NCBI RefSeq assembly: GCF_000829695.1
Contig: NZ_BBNN01000028.1
Coordinates: 122,838 to 186,837 of the forward strand
Reading direction: 5' to 3'
DNA length: 64,000 nt
Source of the DNA: Streptomyces sp. NBRC 110035
GTDB lineage: Bacteria; Actinomycetota; Actinomycetes; Streptomycetales; Streptomycetaceae
Both the position numbers and the translations under genes were made by a program. The notes under the pieces were generated by a model. The model had not been told where the DNA came from. It was given only the letters and a program-made list of their open reading frames with translations, and made no database searches. How positions within the stretch are numbered: the stretch's first letter is position 1; each line of letters starts with the position of its first letter. Shown here piece by piece: positions 9,289 to 18,298 of this stretch.

Positions 9289-11160
9289 TCAGAGGTGGCG
9301 GCGGCGGCCGGCGACCTGGGCGTCGTACCGTTCGCGCGCCCGGACGGCGGCCTCGCGGGAGGCGACCTCCGCCACCGGCACGTCCCACCAGGCCTCGGCC
9401 GGGGGAGCGGTGGGCGCCGGGTCCGTCTCGACGTACACACAGGTCGGACGCTCGGCGGCGCGGGCCTCGGCCAGGGCGTGGCGCAGCTCCCCCACGGTCT
9501 TGGCGCGCAGCACGTCCATGCCCAGGCTGGCCGCGTTCGCCGCGAGGTCCACGGGCAGCGGGGCACCGCTGAAGGTGCCGTCCTTCGCCCGGTAGCGGTA
9601 GGCGGTGCCGTAGCGCTCGCCGCCGGTCTCCTCGGACAGGCCGCCGATGGAGGCGTACCCGTGGTTCTGGATCAGCACCAGCTTCACCGGCAGCCGCTCC
9701 TGGACGGCCGTGACGATCTCCGTCGGCATCATCAGGTACGTGCCGTCGCCGACCAGCGCCCACACCGGTGTGCCGGGTGCGGCCTGCTGGACGCCGATCG
9801 CGGCCGGGATCTCGTAGCCCATGCAGGAGTAGCCGTACTCCAGGTGGTACTGGCGCGGGCTGCGTGCCCGCCACAGCTTGTGCAGGTCGCCGGGGAGCGA
9901 ACCGGCCGCGTTGATCACCACGTCCGCGTCGCCCACGACCGCGTCGAGCGCGCCGAGCACCTGGGTCTGGGTCGGTACGGCGTTCTCGTCGCCGGCGCGG
10001 TAGGCGGCCTCGACGACCTGCTCCCAGCGTTCCTTCCCGGCTGCGTACCCGGCCTCGTACGCGGCGTCCACGCGGTGCCCGGCCAGCGCCCCGGCCAGCG
10101 CTTCCAGACCGGTCCGCGCGTCGCAGACCAGGGTGTGCGCTCCCAGCTTGTGGGCGTCGAAACCGGTGATGTTGAGGTTGAGGAAGTGCACGCCCGGGTC
10201 GGCGAAGAGGGTGCCGGAGGCGGTGGTGAAGTCGGAGTAGCGGGTGCCGACGCCGATCACCAGGTCGGCGGTGCGGGCCAGTTCGTCGCTCACCGCCGTG
10301 CCGGTGTGGCCGATGCCGCCCAGGTCGGCCGGGTGGTCGTGGCGCAGGGAGCCCTTGCCGGCCTGGGTGGAGGAGACCGGGATGCCGGTGGCGTCCACGA
10401 GGGCCCGGAGTGCTTCCTCGGCCTCGCTGTGGTGGACGCCGCCACCCGCGACGATCAGCGGGCGCCGGGCGGCCCGTACGGCCTTGGCCGCCGCCTCCAG
10501 CTCGACGGGGTCCGGCGCCGGACGCCTCACCCGCCAGACGCGGTCGTCGAAGAACTCCCGGGGCCAGTCGAACGCCTCGGCCTGCACGTCCTGCGGCAGG
10601 CAGAGGGTGACGGCGCCGGTCTCGGCCGGGTCGGCGAGCACCCGTACGGCGTTCAGCGCGGACGCGATCAGCGCTTCGGGGCGGGTGATCCGGTCGAAGT
10701 AGCGGGAGACGGGGCGCAGTGTGTCGTTGACGGACAGGTCCGCCTCGACCGGGTGCTCCAGCTGCTGGAGCAGCGGGTCGGCCGCGTGCGAGGCGAAGCA
10801 GTCGCCGGGGAGCAGCAGCACCGGCAGCCGGTTGACGGTGGCGAGCGCGGCGCCGGTGACCAGGTTGGTGGCGCCGGGGCCGATCGAGGTCGTCACGGCC
10901 TGCGCCGACAACCGGTTGAGCTGGCGGGCGTGGGCGACGGCCGCGTGCACCATGGCCTGCTCGTTGCGGCCCTGGTGGTACGGCATGACATCGGCGTACT
11001 CGACGAGCGCCTGCCCGACGCCCGCCACGTTGCCGTGGCCGAAGATGCCCCACGTGCCCGCGATCAGCCGGTGTCGTACGCCGTCCCGTTCCGTGTACTG
11101 GGCGGCCAGGAACCGCACCAGGGCCTGGGCGGTCGTCAGTCGGCGGGTGGCGGCGCTCAT
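9289..11160 (-). CDS. iolD: 3D-(3,5/4)-trihydroxycyclohexane-1,2-dione hydrolase (IolD)
   Basis: A 623-residue thiamine-diphosphate enzyme that opens the ring of trihydroxycyclohexane-dione to 5-deoxyglucuronate. The ThDP-activating glutamate lies in GRNEQAMVHAAVAH (Glu67). The ThDP/Mg motif runs from LVGDGTYLMMPTE (GDGT at 471-474) to QNHGYASIGG (498 onward). GTWGIFGHGNVAG near the N-terminus is typical of IolD. Its ATG overlaps the iolB stop in an ATGA, implying translational coupling. The length matches the family. Confidence 0.95.
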   Translation of the reverse strand: MSAATRRLTTAQALVRFLAAQYTERDGVRHRLIAGTWGIFGHGNVAGVGQALVEYADVMPYHQGRNEQAMVHAAVAHARQLNRLSAQAVTTSIGPGATNLVTGAALATVNRLPVLLLPGDCFASHAADPLLQQLEHPVEADLSVNDTLRPVSRYFDRITRPEALIASALNAVRVLADPAETGAVTLCLPQDVQAEAFDWPREFFDDRVWRVRRPAPDPVELEAAAKAVRAARRPLIVAGGGVHHSEAEEALRALVDATGIPVSSTQAGKGSLRHDHPADLGGIGHTGTAVSDELARTADLVIGVGTRYSDFTTASGTLFADPGVHFLNLNITGFDAHKLGAHTLVCDARTGLEALAGALAGHRVDAAYEAGYAAGKERWEQVVEAAYRAGDENAVPTQTQVLGALDAVVGDADVVINAAGSLPGDLHKLWRARSPRQYHLEYGYSCMGYEIPAAIGVQQAAPGTPVWALVGDGTYLMMPTEIVTAVQERLPVKLVLIQNHGYASIGGLSEETGGERYGTAYRYRAKDGTFSGAPLPVDLAANAASLGMDVLRAKTVGELRHALAEARAAERPTCVYVETDPAPTAPPAEAWWDVPVAEVASREAAVRARERYDAQVAGRRRHL

Positions 11161-12050
11161 ACGGACCTCTCCGGGGCGGTGTAGAGGGGCAGGCGGGGGT
11201 CGAGGGGCTGGTCGGGCCAGGTGAAGCGGATCCAGGCGTGGTCGGGATGGTCGCAGATCAGCCAGGCGCGTTCGTCCTCGGGGCCCGCCATGACGTTGAG
11301 GTAGTACATGTGGTGGCCGGGCACGGCCATGGACGGCCCGTGCCAGCCGTCCGGGATGAGTACCACGTCGCCGTCGCGCACCTCGGCCAGGACGTCCGTG
11401 TCCCGGCCCGGACCGGACGGGGAGACCCGCTGGTAGCCGAGGCCGGGGATGCCGTCGTGGTCCGCGAACTCGAAGTAGTAGATCTCCTCCAGCACGGACT
11501 CCTCGCCCGGCCGGTGCTCGTCGTGCTTGTGCGGCGGGAACGACGACCAGTTGCCGCCGGGGGTGATCACCTCGACCGCGATCAGCTTGTCGCACTCGAA
11601 CGTGCCGGCCGCCCCGAAGTTGTTGACCTGACGGGAGCAGGTGCCGGTACCGCGCAGTTCCACGGGGACGTCGGAGGCGGGTCCGTAGCGGGCGGGAAGC
11701 CGCCGGGTGCAGCGGGCGCCGGTGAGTGCGAACCGTCCGCCGCCGACCGACGTGACGGTGGCGCGGGCGTCGCGCGGCACGTAGGCGAAGTCGGTGACGC
11801 CGTCGAACACGCCGGTGCGGCCGACGAGTTCGAACGAGTCGTGGCCGAAGTCGTCGGCGGCGGCGACCGTGCAGCCGCCGCTGAGCGGCAGGACGATCCA
11901 CTCGCTCCCGCCGGTGTCGAAGGTGTGCGTGCCGCCCGGCTCCAGCTCCAGCACACGCAGGCTGGAGTGGTCCCAGCCGGCCGACTCGGGGGTCACGTCG
12001 ACACGGTACGGGCCGGCCGGGGCACGGTCCGCGGGAAGGTGATGGGTCAT
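11157..12050 (-). CDS. iolB: 5-deoxy-glucuronate isomerase (IolB)
   Basis: A 297-residue IolB/KduI-type double cupin that isomerises 5-deoxy-D-glucuronate to 5-deoxy-2-ketogluconate. The second cupin carries the metal-binding SSFPPHKHDEH (His174 and His176) and a later GWHGPSMAVPGHHMYYLNVM block typical of IolB. The ATG at 12050 has AAAGG about seven bases upstream; an earlier in-frame start at 12086 is less likely. The stop overlaps the iolD start. Confidence 0.93.
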   Translation of the reverse strand: MTHHLPADRAPAGPYRVDVTPESAGWDHSSLRVLELEPGGTHTFDTGGSEWIVLPLSGGCTVAAADDFGHDSFELVGRTGVFDGVTDFAYVPRDARATVTSVGGGRFALTGARCTRRLPARYGPASDVPVELRGTGTCSRQVNNFGAAGTFECDKLIAVEVITPGGNWSSFPPHKHDEHRPGEESVLEEIYYFEFADHDGIPGLGYQRVSPSGPGRDTDVLAEVRDGDVVLIPDGWHGPSMAVPGHHMYYLNVMAGPEDERAWLICDHPDHAWIRFTWPDQPLDPRLPLYTAPERSV

Positions 12051-12134
12051 GGCAGCCTTTCCGGTCACAACCGGCTCATGGTTCACAGTTCACAACAGGA
12101 TCAGCAGACTCGTGGTTCACGGCCGACGTACCGT

Positions 12135-13010
12135 TCACAGCAGGCTCACGGCCGTGTCCACCGCTTCCTCCACACTGCCGCCGGCCGGGTAGAGAAGTGA
12201 GCGGCCGACCACCATGCCCTGCACGGAGGGCAGCTTCAGCGCCTTGCCCCACCGCTCGTACGCCGCCTCCTGGTCGCCGACCTCGCCGCCGAGCAGGACC
12301 ACGGGCAGCGTGGAGCTGCGCAGGACCTCCGCCATGTCGTCGGCGTTCTCGGTGACGGGCAGTTTCAGCCAGGTGTAGGCGGAGGTGCCGCCGAGTCCGG
12401 AGGCTATGGCGATGGAGCGGGTGACGGCCTCGGCGGACAGGTCGTTGCGGACCCTGCCGTCGACCCGGCGCGAGATGAACGGCTCCACGAACACCGGGAG
12501 CCGGCGCTCGGCCATGGCGTCGACGGCGCGGGCGGTGGACTCCAGGGTGGTCAGGGACCCCGGGTCGTCGTAGTCGATGCGGACCAGCAGCTTGCCCGCG
12601 TCGAAGCCGAACCGCTCGATGTCCTCGGGACGGTGGCCGGTGAAGCGGTCGTCCATCTCGAAGGACGCGCCGGCCAGACCTCCGCGGTTCATCGACCCCA
12701 TGACGACCTTGTTCTCGAGCGCGCCGAGCAGCAGCAGGTCCTCGAGGATGTCGGCGGTGGCCAGCACTCCGTCCACGCCGGGCCGGGACAGCGCGAGGCA
12801 CAGCCGTTCCAGCAGGTCGGCGCGGTCGGCCATGGCCAGGGGCCGGTCGCCGATGCCGAGCGCACCCCGCGCGGGGTGGTCGGCGGCCACGATCATCAGC
12901 CGTCCGCCGTCGCCGATCAGCGGACGGCGGGCCCGGCGGGCCGCCGCCTCGGCGACGGCCTCCGGATGCCGGGCCCGGACCATGGTGAGGTCACAGATGC
13001 TGAGGTTCAA
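12135..13010 (-). CDS. Cgl0158-family TIM-barrel protein, candidate DKG-phosphate aldolase
   Basis: A 291-residue TIM-barrel protein of the aldolase-like family typified by Corynebacterium Cgl0158 (from memory). Segments such as GRLMIVAADHPARGALG, ENKVVMGSMNRGG, GKLLVRIDYDDPGSL and a late KLPSVQGMVVGRSLLYP have a class-I-aldolase flavour. It lies between iolC, whose product is 5-dehydro-2-deoxygluconate 6-phosphate, and iolB. No IolJ-type aldolase is visible in the cluster, so it is the best candidate for the cleavage to malonate semialdehyde and dihydroxyacetone phosphate; this is inference. The start is a TTG with GGAG seven bases upstream, 13 bp after the iolC stop. Confidence 0.75.
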   Translation of the reverse strand: MNLSICDLTMVRARHPEAVAEAAARRARRPLIGDGGRLMIVAADHPARGALGIGDRPLAMADRADLLERLCLALSRPGVDGVLATADILEDLLLLGALENKVVMGSMNRGGLAGASFEMDDRFTGHRPEDIERFGFDAGKLLVRIDYDDPGSLTTLESTARAVDAMAERRLPVFVEPFISRRVDGRVRNDLSAEAVTRSIAIASGLGGTSAYTWLKLPVTENADDMAEVLRSSTLPVVLLGGEVGDQEAAYERWGKALKLPSVQGMVVGRSLLYPAGGSVEEAVDTAVSLL

Positions 13011-13023
13011 GGAAGGACTCCGT

Positions 13024-14022
13024 TCAGGACTGGCTCGGCAGGCTCGGGTCGCCCGGCGGCACGGCCCGCGTGAGGAGGTCCGCGACTTCCGGCCCGGTGG
13101 GCATGGCGGACGAACAGGCCAGGCGCGAGGCGACGAGGGCGCCTGCGGCGTTGGCGTGGCGCATGGTGCGCTCCAGGTCCCAGCCCGAGAGCAGACCGTG
13201 GCAGAGCGAGCCGCCGAAGGCGTCGCCCGCGCCGAGGCCGTTGACCACGTCCACCGGGACCGGCGGCACCTGTGCGCGGGTGCCGTCGCGGTGCACGGCG
13301 AGCACGCCCCGGGGGCCCTGCTTGACCACGGCGAGTTCCACCCCGGCCGCCAGCAGCGCCTCGGCGCACGCCTCGGGCTCGCGCACCCCGGTGGCGACCT
13401 CGCACTCGTCGAGGTTGCCGACCGCGACCGTGGCGTGCCGCAGTGCCCGGCGGTAGTGGGGGCGGGCCTCGTCGGGGTCGCGCCAGAACATCGGGCGCCA
13501 GTCCAGGTCGAACACGGTGGTGCCCGCCTTGGCGCGTGCCTCGAGCGCGTCGAGCGTCGCCCGGCGGCTCGGCTCCTCGCTCAGGCCGGTGCCGGTGATC
13601 CAGAAGATCCCGGCCGCGCGGACGGCGGCGAGGTCCAGTTCGGCGGTGTGGATCTCCAGGTCGGGGGCCTTGGGCCGGCGGTAGAAGTACAGGGGGAAGT
13701 CGTCCGGCGGGAAGATCTCGCAGAAGGTGACCGGCGTCGGGTACGCGGCGACCGGTGTGACCCACCGGTCGTCGACGCCGAAGTCCCTCAGGGCCTCGTG
13801 CAGATAGGTGCCGAACGGATCGTCCCCGGTACGGGTGATCACGGCCGTGGAGCGGCCGAGCCGGGCGGCGGCCACCGCCACGTTCGCGGCCGAACCACCG
13901 AGGAACTTTCCGAAGGTCTCGACCTTTGTCAGCGGAACGCCGGTCTCCAGTGGGTAAAGGTCGACCCCGATGCGGCCCATGGTGATCAGGTCGAAATACT
14001 GTGGTGCGTCTGAGTCGGTCAT
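13024..14022 (-). CDS. iolC: 5-dehydro-2-deoxygluconokinase (IolC)
   Basis: A 332-residue PfkB/ribokinase-family kinase that phosphorylates 5-dehydro-2-deoxy-D-gluconate at the 6-hydroxyl. It shows the N-terminal GRIGVDLYP and FLGGSAANVAVAAARLG signature and the C-terminal NGLGAGDAFGGSLCHGLL motif, with the catalytic Asp at about 267. The segment DLDWRPMFWRDP is typical of IolC. It is the promoter-proximal gene of the leftward iol operon. Confidence 0.93.
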   Translation of the reverse strand: MTDSDAPQYFDLITMGRIGVDLYPLETGVPLTKVETFGKFLGGSAANVAVAAARLGRSTAVITRTGDDPFGTYLHEALRDFGVDDRWVTPVAAYPTPVTFCEIFPPDDFPLYFYRRPKAPDLEIHTAELDLAAVRAAGIFWITGTGLSEEPSRRATLDALEARAKAGTTVFDLDWRPMFWRDPDEARPHYRRALRHATVAVGNLDECEVATGVREPEACAEALLAAGVELAVVKQGPRGVLAVHRDGTRAQVPPVPVDVVNGLGAGDAFGGSLCHGLLSGWDLERTMRHANAAGALVASRLACSSAMPTGPEVADLLTRAVPPGDPSLPSQS

Positions 14023-14114
14023 CGAGCGAAGCTCCTCGAACTACTGGGGATGCGGGTCCCGGGGTGCCCTGCCACGGTGGGGACGTGGAAGCCGGGGGAC
14101 CTGCCGCCTCTCAG

Positions 14115-14143
14115 GTGTAGGTCTCGGAGGGCGGCGGTGTCAA
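14115..14143 (-). promoter_or_regulatory. Probable promoter of the leftward iol operon
   Basis: On the minus strand a consensus TTGACA (14143-14138) is followed after 18 bp by TACACC. It sits about 115 bp upstream of the iolC start and next to the GTTTGTACTTACA site, so a repressor bound there would block it. Confidence 0.5.
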
Positions 14144-14145
14144 TA

Positions 14146-14158
14146 GTTTGTACTTACA
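14146..14158 (-). promoter_or_regulatory. TTGT-N4-ACAA-like operator, site 1
   Basis: Read on the minus strand this is TGTAAGTACAAAC. It aligns with three other sites in the window to give the consensus TGTCNNNACAAAS. It lies directly upstream of the TTGACA of the leftward iol promoter. Confidence 0.55.
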
Positions 14159-14180
14159 TTCGGACTAGCAAGTGAAATGA

Positions 14181-14193
14181 TGTCTTAACAAAG
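14181..14193 (+). promoter_or_regulatory. TTGT-N4-ACAA-like operator, site 2
   Basis: TGTCTTAACAAAG lies immediately upstream of the TTGACA of the rightward promoter. Together with site 1 it forms a larger mirror arrangement in which TGTCAATA(G/C)TTTGT is present on both strands across this divergent region. Confidence 0.55.
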
Positions 14194-14195
14194 TA

Positions 14196-14224
14196 TTGAC
14201 AGAGTGCGCGTCAGGGACTTTGAT
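14196..14224 (+). promoter_or_regulatory. Probable promoter of the inositol ABC transporter operon
   Basis: TTGACA (14196-14201), 17 bp, then TTTGAT (14219-14224), about 115 bp upstream of the lipoprotein gene. The 319-bp region between iolC and this gene holds both divergent promoters and the two operator-like sites, and no gene. Confidence 0.5.
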
Positions 14225-14341
14225 CCCGTCCCAGCACGACAGCTGTTTCGCACGACGACACAGACCCGGACGTCCGAGGCTCCGGGGAGGACTCTCGGAC
14301 CCCCGCCCCTTTTCCGCGTAGCACAGTGAGGTGCAGGCAAG

Positions 14342-15364
14342 ATGGACCGCTCTTCTCACCACCGCCCCCGCAGAATCGTGCCCTTCGTCGCGGTGGCCGC
14401 GGCGGCCGCCCTGACCCTCGCCGGCTGCTCCAGCGGCTCCGGCGGCAAGGAGGCCGAGGAAGGCGGTGGCGACGGCGCGTCGGCCGGCAAGGCGAGCACG
14501 CCCGAGATGACCGTCGCCCTCGTGACCCACCAGGCGCCCGGCGACACCTTCTGGGACATCGTCCGCAAGGGCGCCGAGGCCGCCGCCGCGAAGGACAACG
14601 TCGATCTCATCTACTCCGCCGACCCGAACGCGGGCAACCAGGCCAACCTGGTGCAGAACGCGATCGACCAGAAGGTCGACGGCATCGCCGTCACCCTCGC
14701 CAAGCCCGACGCCCTCAAGAGCGTCCTCGCCAAGGCGGAGAAGGCCGGCATACCCGTCGTCGGCCTCAACTCCGGCCTCAGCGACTGGAAGGACCTCGGC
14801 CTGCTGGAGTTCTTCGGCCAGGACGAGTCCGTGGCCGGCGAGGCCTTCGGCAAGAAGCTCAACGAGGTCGGCGCCAAGAACACCGTCTGTGTCGTCCACG
14901 AGCAGGGCAACGTCGGCCTGACCCAGCGCTGCGACGGTCTGAAGGAGACCTTCGAGGGCGAGACCCAGATCCTCAACGTCAACGGCACCGATATGCCGTC
15001 GGTGAAGTCGACGATCACCGCCAAGCTCAAGCAGGACTCCTCCATCGACTACGTCGCCACCCTCGGCGCCCCCTTCGCACAGACCGCGGTGCAGTCGGTC
15101 GGCGACGCCGGCAGCGAGGCGAAGGTCGCCACCTTCGACCTGAACAAGGAACTGACCAAGGCGATCCAGGCCGGCGACATCGGGTTCGCCGTGGACCAGC
15201 AGCCCTACCTCCAGGGCTACCTCGCCGTCGACGGCCTGTGGCTCTACGAGAACAACGGCAACTACAGCGGCGGAGGTGAGCAGCCGGTGCTGACCGGCCC
15301 CGCGTTCGTCGACGAGTCCAACGTCGACGCGGTCGCCGAGTACGCCGCGAAGGGCACCCGGTGA
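14342..15364 (+). CDS. Sugar ABC transporter substrate-binding lipoprotein (inositol candidate)
   Basis: A 340-residue lipoprotein. A basic N-terminus and hydrophobic segment end in the lipobox LTLAGC with Cys29, followed by a Gly/Ser/Glu-rich linker. The mature part is a Peripla_BP_4 (ribose-binding type) protein, with VALVTHQAPGDTFWDIVRKG at its N-terminus, KVDGIAVTLAKPDAL, and GDIGFAVDQQPYLQGYLAVD near the end. It captures the sugar outside the membrane for the permease and ATPase encoded next. Myo-inositol is the inferred ligand from context. Its stop codon shares one base with the next start. Confidence 0.9.
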   Translation: MDRSSHHRPRRIVPFVAVAAAAALTLAGCSSGSGGKEAEEGGGDGASAGKASTPEMTVALVTHQAPGDTFWDIVRKGAEAAAAKDNVDLIYSADPNAGNQANLVQNAIDQKVDGIAVTLAKPDALKSVLAKAEKAGIPVVGLNSGLSDWKDLGLLEFFGQDESVAGEAFGKKLNEVGAKNTVCVVHEQGNVGLTQRCDGLKETFEGETQILNVNGTDMPSVKSTITAKLKQDSSIDYVATLGAPFAQTAVQSVGDAGSEAKVATFDLNKELTKAIQAGDIGFAVDQQPYLQGYLAVDGLWLYENNGNYSGGGEQPVLTGPAFVDESNVDAVAEYAAKGTR

Positions 15365-16440
15365 TGAGTATGACCCGACAGGCTGAGCCGGCGGTGACCC
15401 CACCGCCGGCCCCCGGCCCGAAGGCGACCGACGGCCGCACCGCGCGGCGCCCGCTGGCCCTGCGGCTGCTGGCCCGGCCCGAGGTCGGCGTCTTCCTCGG
15501 CGCCCTGGCCGTCCTGATCTTCTTCCTGATCACCGCCCCGCCCATGCGGGACGGCAGCTCGATGGCGAACATCCTGTACCAGTCGTCGACCATCGGGGTC
15601 ATGGCCCTGCCGGTCGCGCTGCTGATGATCGGCGGCGAGTTCGACCTGTCGGCCGGTGTCGCCGTGGTCACCTCGGCGCTCACCGCGAGCATGCTCGCCT
15701 ACCAGCTGTCCATGAACGTCTGGGTGGGCGTGATCGTCGCCCTGGCGGTGTCCCTCGCCGTCGGCCTGTTCAACGGCTGGTTCCTGGTCAGGACGGGGCT
15801 GCCCAGCTTCCTGGTCACCCTCGGCACCTTCCTGATCCTGCAGGGCGTCAACCTGGCGGTGACCAAGCTGGTCACCGGGAACGTGGCGACCGACGACATC
15901 AGCGACATGGACGGCTTCGAGCAGGCCAGGGCCGTCTTCGCCTCGAGCTTCGAGGTCGGCGGCGTCCAGGTGAAGATCACCGTCGTGTGGTGGCTGGCCT
16001 TCGCGGTCCTGGCCTCCTGGGTGCTGCTGCGCACCAGGTACGGCAACTGGATCTTCGCGGTCGGCGGCAACAAGGAGAGCGCCCGCGCCGTCGGTGTGCC
16101 GGTGACGTTCACCAAGATCTCCCTGTTCATGCTGGTCGGCTTCGGCGCCTGGTTCGTCGGCATGCACCAGCTGTTCTCCTTCAACACCGTGCAGTCCGGC
16201 GAGGGCGTGGGCCAGGAGCTCATCTACATCGCCGCCGCGGTGATCGGCGGCTGCCTGCTGACCGGCGGCTACGGCAGCGCGATCGGCCCGGTCTTCGGCG
16301 CCTTCATGTTCGGCATGGTGCAGCAGGGCATCGTCTACGCCGGCTGGAACCCGGACTGGTTCAAGGCCTTCCTCGGCGTGATGCTCCTGGGCGCCGTCCT
16401 CATCAATCTGTGGGTCCAGCGCACGGCGACCCGGAGGTGA
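15364..16440 (+). CDS. Sugar ABC transporter permease (RbsC type)
   Basis: A 358-residue integral membrane protein of the BPD_transp_2 family with about nine or ten hydrophobic segments. The landmark loops are MIGGEFDLSAGVAVVTSAL, RTGLPSFLVTLGTFLILQGV and GNKESARAVGVPV, and the C-terminus has GGCLLTGGYGSAIGPVFGAF. It forms the channel of the importer. The ATG at 15364 overlaps the upstream stop (TGATG); a GTG one codon earlier is also possible. A single permease gene implies a homodimer. Confidence 0.9.
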   Translation: MSMTRQAEPAVTPPPAPGPKATDGRTARRPLALRLLARPEVGVFLGALAVLIFFLITAPPMRDGSSMANILYQSSTIGVMALPVALLMIGGEFDLSAGVAVVTSALTASMLAYQLSMNVWVGVIVALAVSLAVGLFNGWFLVRTGLPSFLVTLGTFLILQGVNLAVTKLVTGNVATDDISDMDGFEQARAVFASSFEVGGVQVKITVVWWLAFAVLASWVLLRTRYGNWIFAVGGNKESARAVGVPVTFTKISLFMLVGFGAWFVGMHQLFSFNTVQSGEGVGQELIYIAAAVIGGCLLTGGYGSAIGPVFGAFMFGMVQQGIVYAGWNPDWFKAFLGVMLLGAVLINLWVQRTATRR

Positions 16441-16445
16441 CCGCA

Positions 16446-17357
16446 ATGACCGACGACACGACCGGCACCCACGGCGGTGTCCTGCAGGACACCGCCCCCG
16501 AGGGGAAGCACCCCCTGGTCGAGCTCCGCGGAGCCGGCAAGTCCTACGGCAACATCCGCGCCCTGCACGGGGTCGACCTGGCCGTCCACCCCGGCCGCGT
16601 GACCTGCGTGCTCGGCGACAACGGCGCCGGGAAGTCCACCCTCATCAAGATCGTCTCCGGGCTGCACCAGCACACCGAGGGCGAGTTCCTCGTCGACGGC
16701 GCCCCGGTACGGTTCTCCACCCCGCGCGAAGCCCTCGACAAGGGCATCGCCACCGTCTACCAGGACCTCGCCGTCGTCCCGCTGATGCCGGTGTGGCGCA
16801 ACTTCTTCCTCGGCTCGGAGATGACCAGGGGCCCCTGGCCGGTCCGCCGTCTCGACATCGAGCGGATGAAGAGGACCGCCGACGAGGAACTGCGCAACAT
16901 GGGCATCGTCCTGGACGACCTGGAACAGCCCATCGGCACCCTCTCCGGCGGCCAGCGCCAGTGCGTGGCCATCGCCCGCGCCGTCTACTTCGGCGCCCGC
17001 GTCCTCATCCTGGACGAGCCCACCGCCGCCCTCGGCGTCAAGCAGTCCGGTGTGGTGCTGAAGTACATCGCCGCCGCCCGCGACCGCGGCCTCGGCGTCA
17101 TCTTCATCACCCACAACCCGCACCACGCCTACATGGTCGGCGACCACTTCAGCGTCCTGCGCCTGGGCACCACGGAACTCTCCGCCGCCCGCAGCGAGGT
17201 CTCCCTGGAGGAACTCACCAACCACATGGCCGGCGGAACCGAACTCGCCGCACTCAAACACGAACTGGCGCAGGTCCGCGGCGTCGACGTCGAGGGGCTC
17301 CCCGAGGAGGGAGACCTCCAGGCCCCCGCAGTGGCATCCCCGGAAGGAAAGTCCTGA
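16446..17357 (+). CDS. Sugar ABC transporter ATP-binding protein (single nucleotide-binding domain)
   Basis: A 303-residue ATPase with Walker A GDNGAGKST (57-65), signature LSGGQRQCVAIARAV (about 161 onward), Walker B VLILDEPTAALG and the H-loop FITHNPHHA. Unlike RbsA/MglA proteins it has one nucleotide-binding domain, not two. The roughly 50 C-terminal residues after LTNHMAGGTELAALK are variable. It energises uptake with the preceding permease. It lies five bases after the permease stop and one base before the next gene's start. Confidence 0.9.
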   Translation: MTDDTTGTHGGVLQDTAPEGKHPLVELRGAGKSYGNIRALHGVDLAVHPGRVTCVLGDNGAGKSTLIKIVSGLHQHTEGEFLVDGAPVRFSTPREALDKGIATVYQDLAVVPLMPVWRNFFLGSEMTRGPWPVRRLDIERMKRTADEELRNMGIVLDDLEQPIGTLSGGQRQCVAIARAVYFGARVLILDEPTAALGVKQSGVVLKYIAAARDRGLGVIFITHNPHHAYMVGDHFSVLRLGTTELSAARSEVSLEELTNHMAGGTELAALKHELAQVRGVDVEGLPEEGDLQAPAVASPEGKS

Positions 17358-17358
17358 C

Positions 17359-18261
17359 ATGGCAGTCGCACTCGACCGCATCAGGGTGGGCTCCGCCCCC
17401 GACTCCTGGGGCGTCTGGTTCCCCGACGACCCGCAGCAGGTGCCCTGGCAGCGCTTCCTCGACGAGGTCGCCGAGGCCGGCTACTCCTGGATCGAACTGG
17501 GCCCCTACGGCTACCTCCCGACCGACCCGGCCCGCCTGGCCGACGAGGTGAAGAAGCGGGACCTCAAGGTCTCCGCCGGCACCATCTTCTGCGGACTGCA
17601 CCGCGGCCCCTCCGAGTGGGAGTCCACCTGGGAGCAGGTCAGCCGGGTCGCCTCGCTCACCCGGGCCATGGACGCCAAGCACCTGGTCGTCATCCCGTCC
17701 TTCTGGCGCGACGACAAGACCGCCGAGATCCTGGAGCCCCCGGAGCTCAGCACCGAGCAGTGGGGCCACCTCGCCGAGGGCATGGAGCGCCTCGGCCGCC
17801 GGGCCCGGGACACCTACGGGCTCGACATCGTCGTCCACCCGCACGCCGACACCCACATCGACACCGAGGAGCACGTCGAGCGCTTCCTCGACTCCACCGA
17901 CTCCTCCCTGGTCAACCTGTGCCTCGACACCGGGCACTACGCCTACTGCGGCGGCGACAGCGTCAAGCTCATCGAGACCTACGGCGAACGCATCGGCTAC
18001 CTGCACCTCAAGCAGGTCGACCCGGACATCCTCACCGACGTGGTCGCGAACGGGATCCCGTTCGGTCCCGCCGTGCAGCGCGGAGTGATGTGTGAACCGC
18101 CCGCCGGAGTACCGGAGCTGGGCGCGGTCCTGACCGCCGCCCAGAAGCTGGACGTGGACCTGTTCGCGATCGTCGAGCAGGACATGTACCCCTGCGAGCC
18201 GGACAAGCCGCTGCCGATCGCGGTCCGCACCCGCAGGTTCCTGCGCTCCTGCGGCGCCTGA
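17359..18261 (+). CDS. IolE/IolI-type sugar TIM-barrel enzyme, probable inosose dehydratase
   Basis: A 300-residue AP-endonuclease-2-type TIM barrel. Candidate metal-site residues lie in GYSWIELGPYGYLP, DIVVHPHADTHID, NLCLDTGHYAYCGGD, GYLHLKQVD and FAIVEQDMYP. This fold includes inosose dehydratase (IolE), inosose isomerase (IolI) and IolH. No other IolE candidate is present, so dehydration of 2-keto-myo-inositol, the step between IolG and IolD, is the most economical role. The subfamily assignment is inference. A GGAAGGAAA ribosome-binding site precedes the ATG. Confidence 0.75.
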   Translation: MAVALDRIRVGSAPDSWGVWFPDDPQQVPWQRFLDEVAEAGYSWIELGPYGYLPTDPARLADEVKKRDLKVSAGTIFCGLHRGPSEWESTWEQVSRVASLTRAMDAKHLVVIPSFWRDDKTAEILEPPELSTEQWGHLAEGMERLGRRARDTYGLDIVVHPHADTHIDTEEHVERFLDSTDSSLVNLCLDTGHYAYCGGDSVKLIETYGERIGYLHLKQVDPDILTDVVANGIPFGPAVQRGVMCEPPAGVPELGAVLTAAQKLDVDLFAIVEQDMYPCEPDKPLPIAVRTRRFLRSCGA

Positions 18262-18298
18262 AACCGTCGCCGGACGACCCGGAAGGGAGGCGGGAGCC

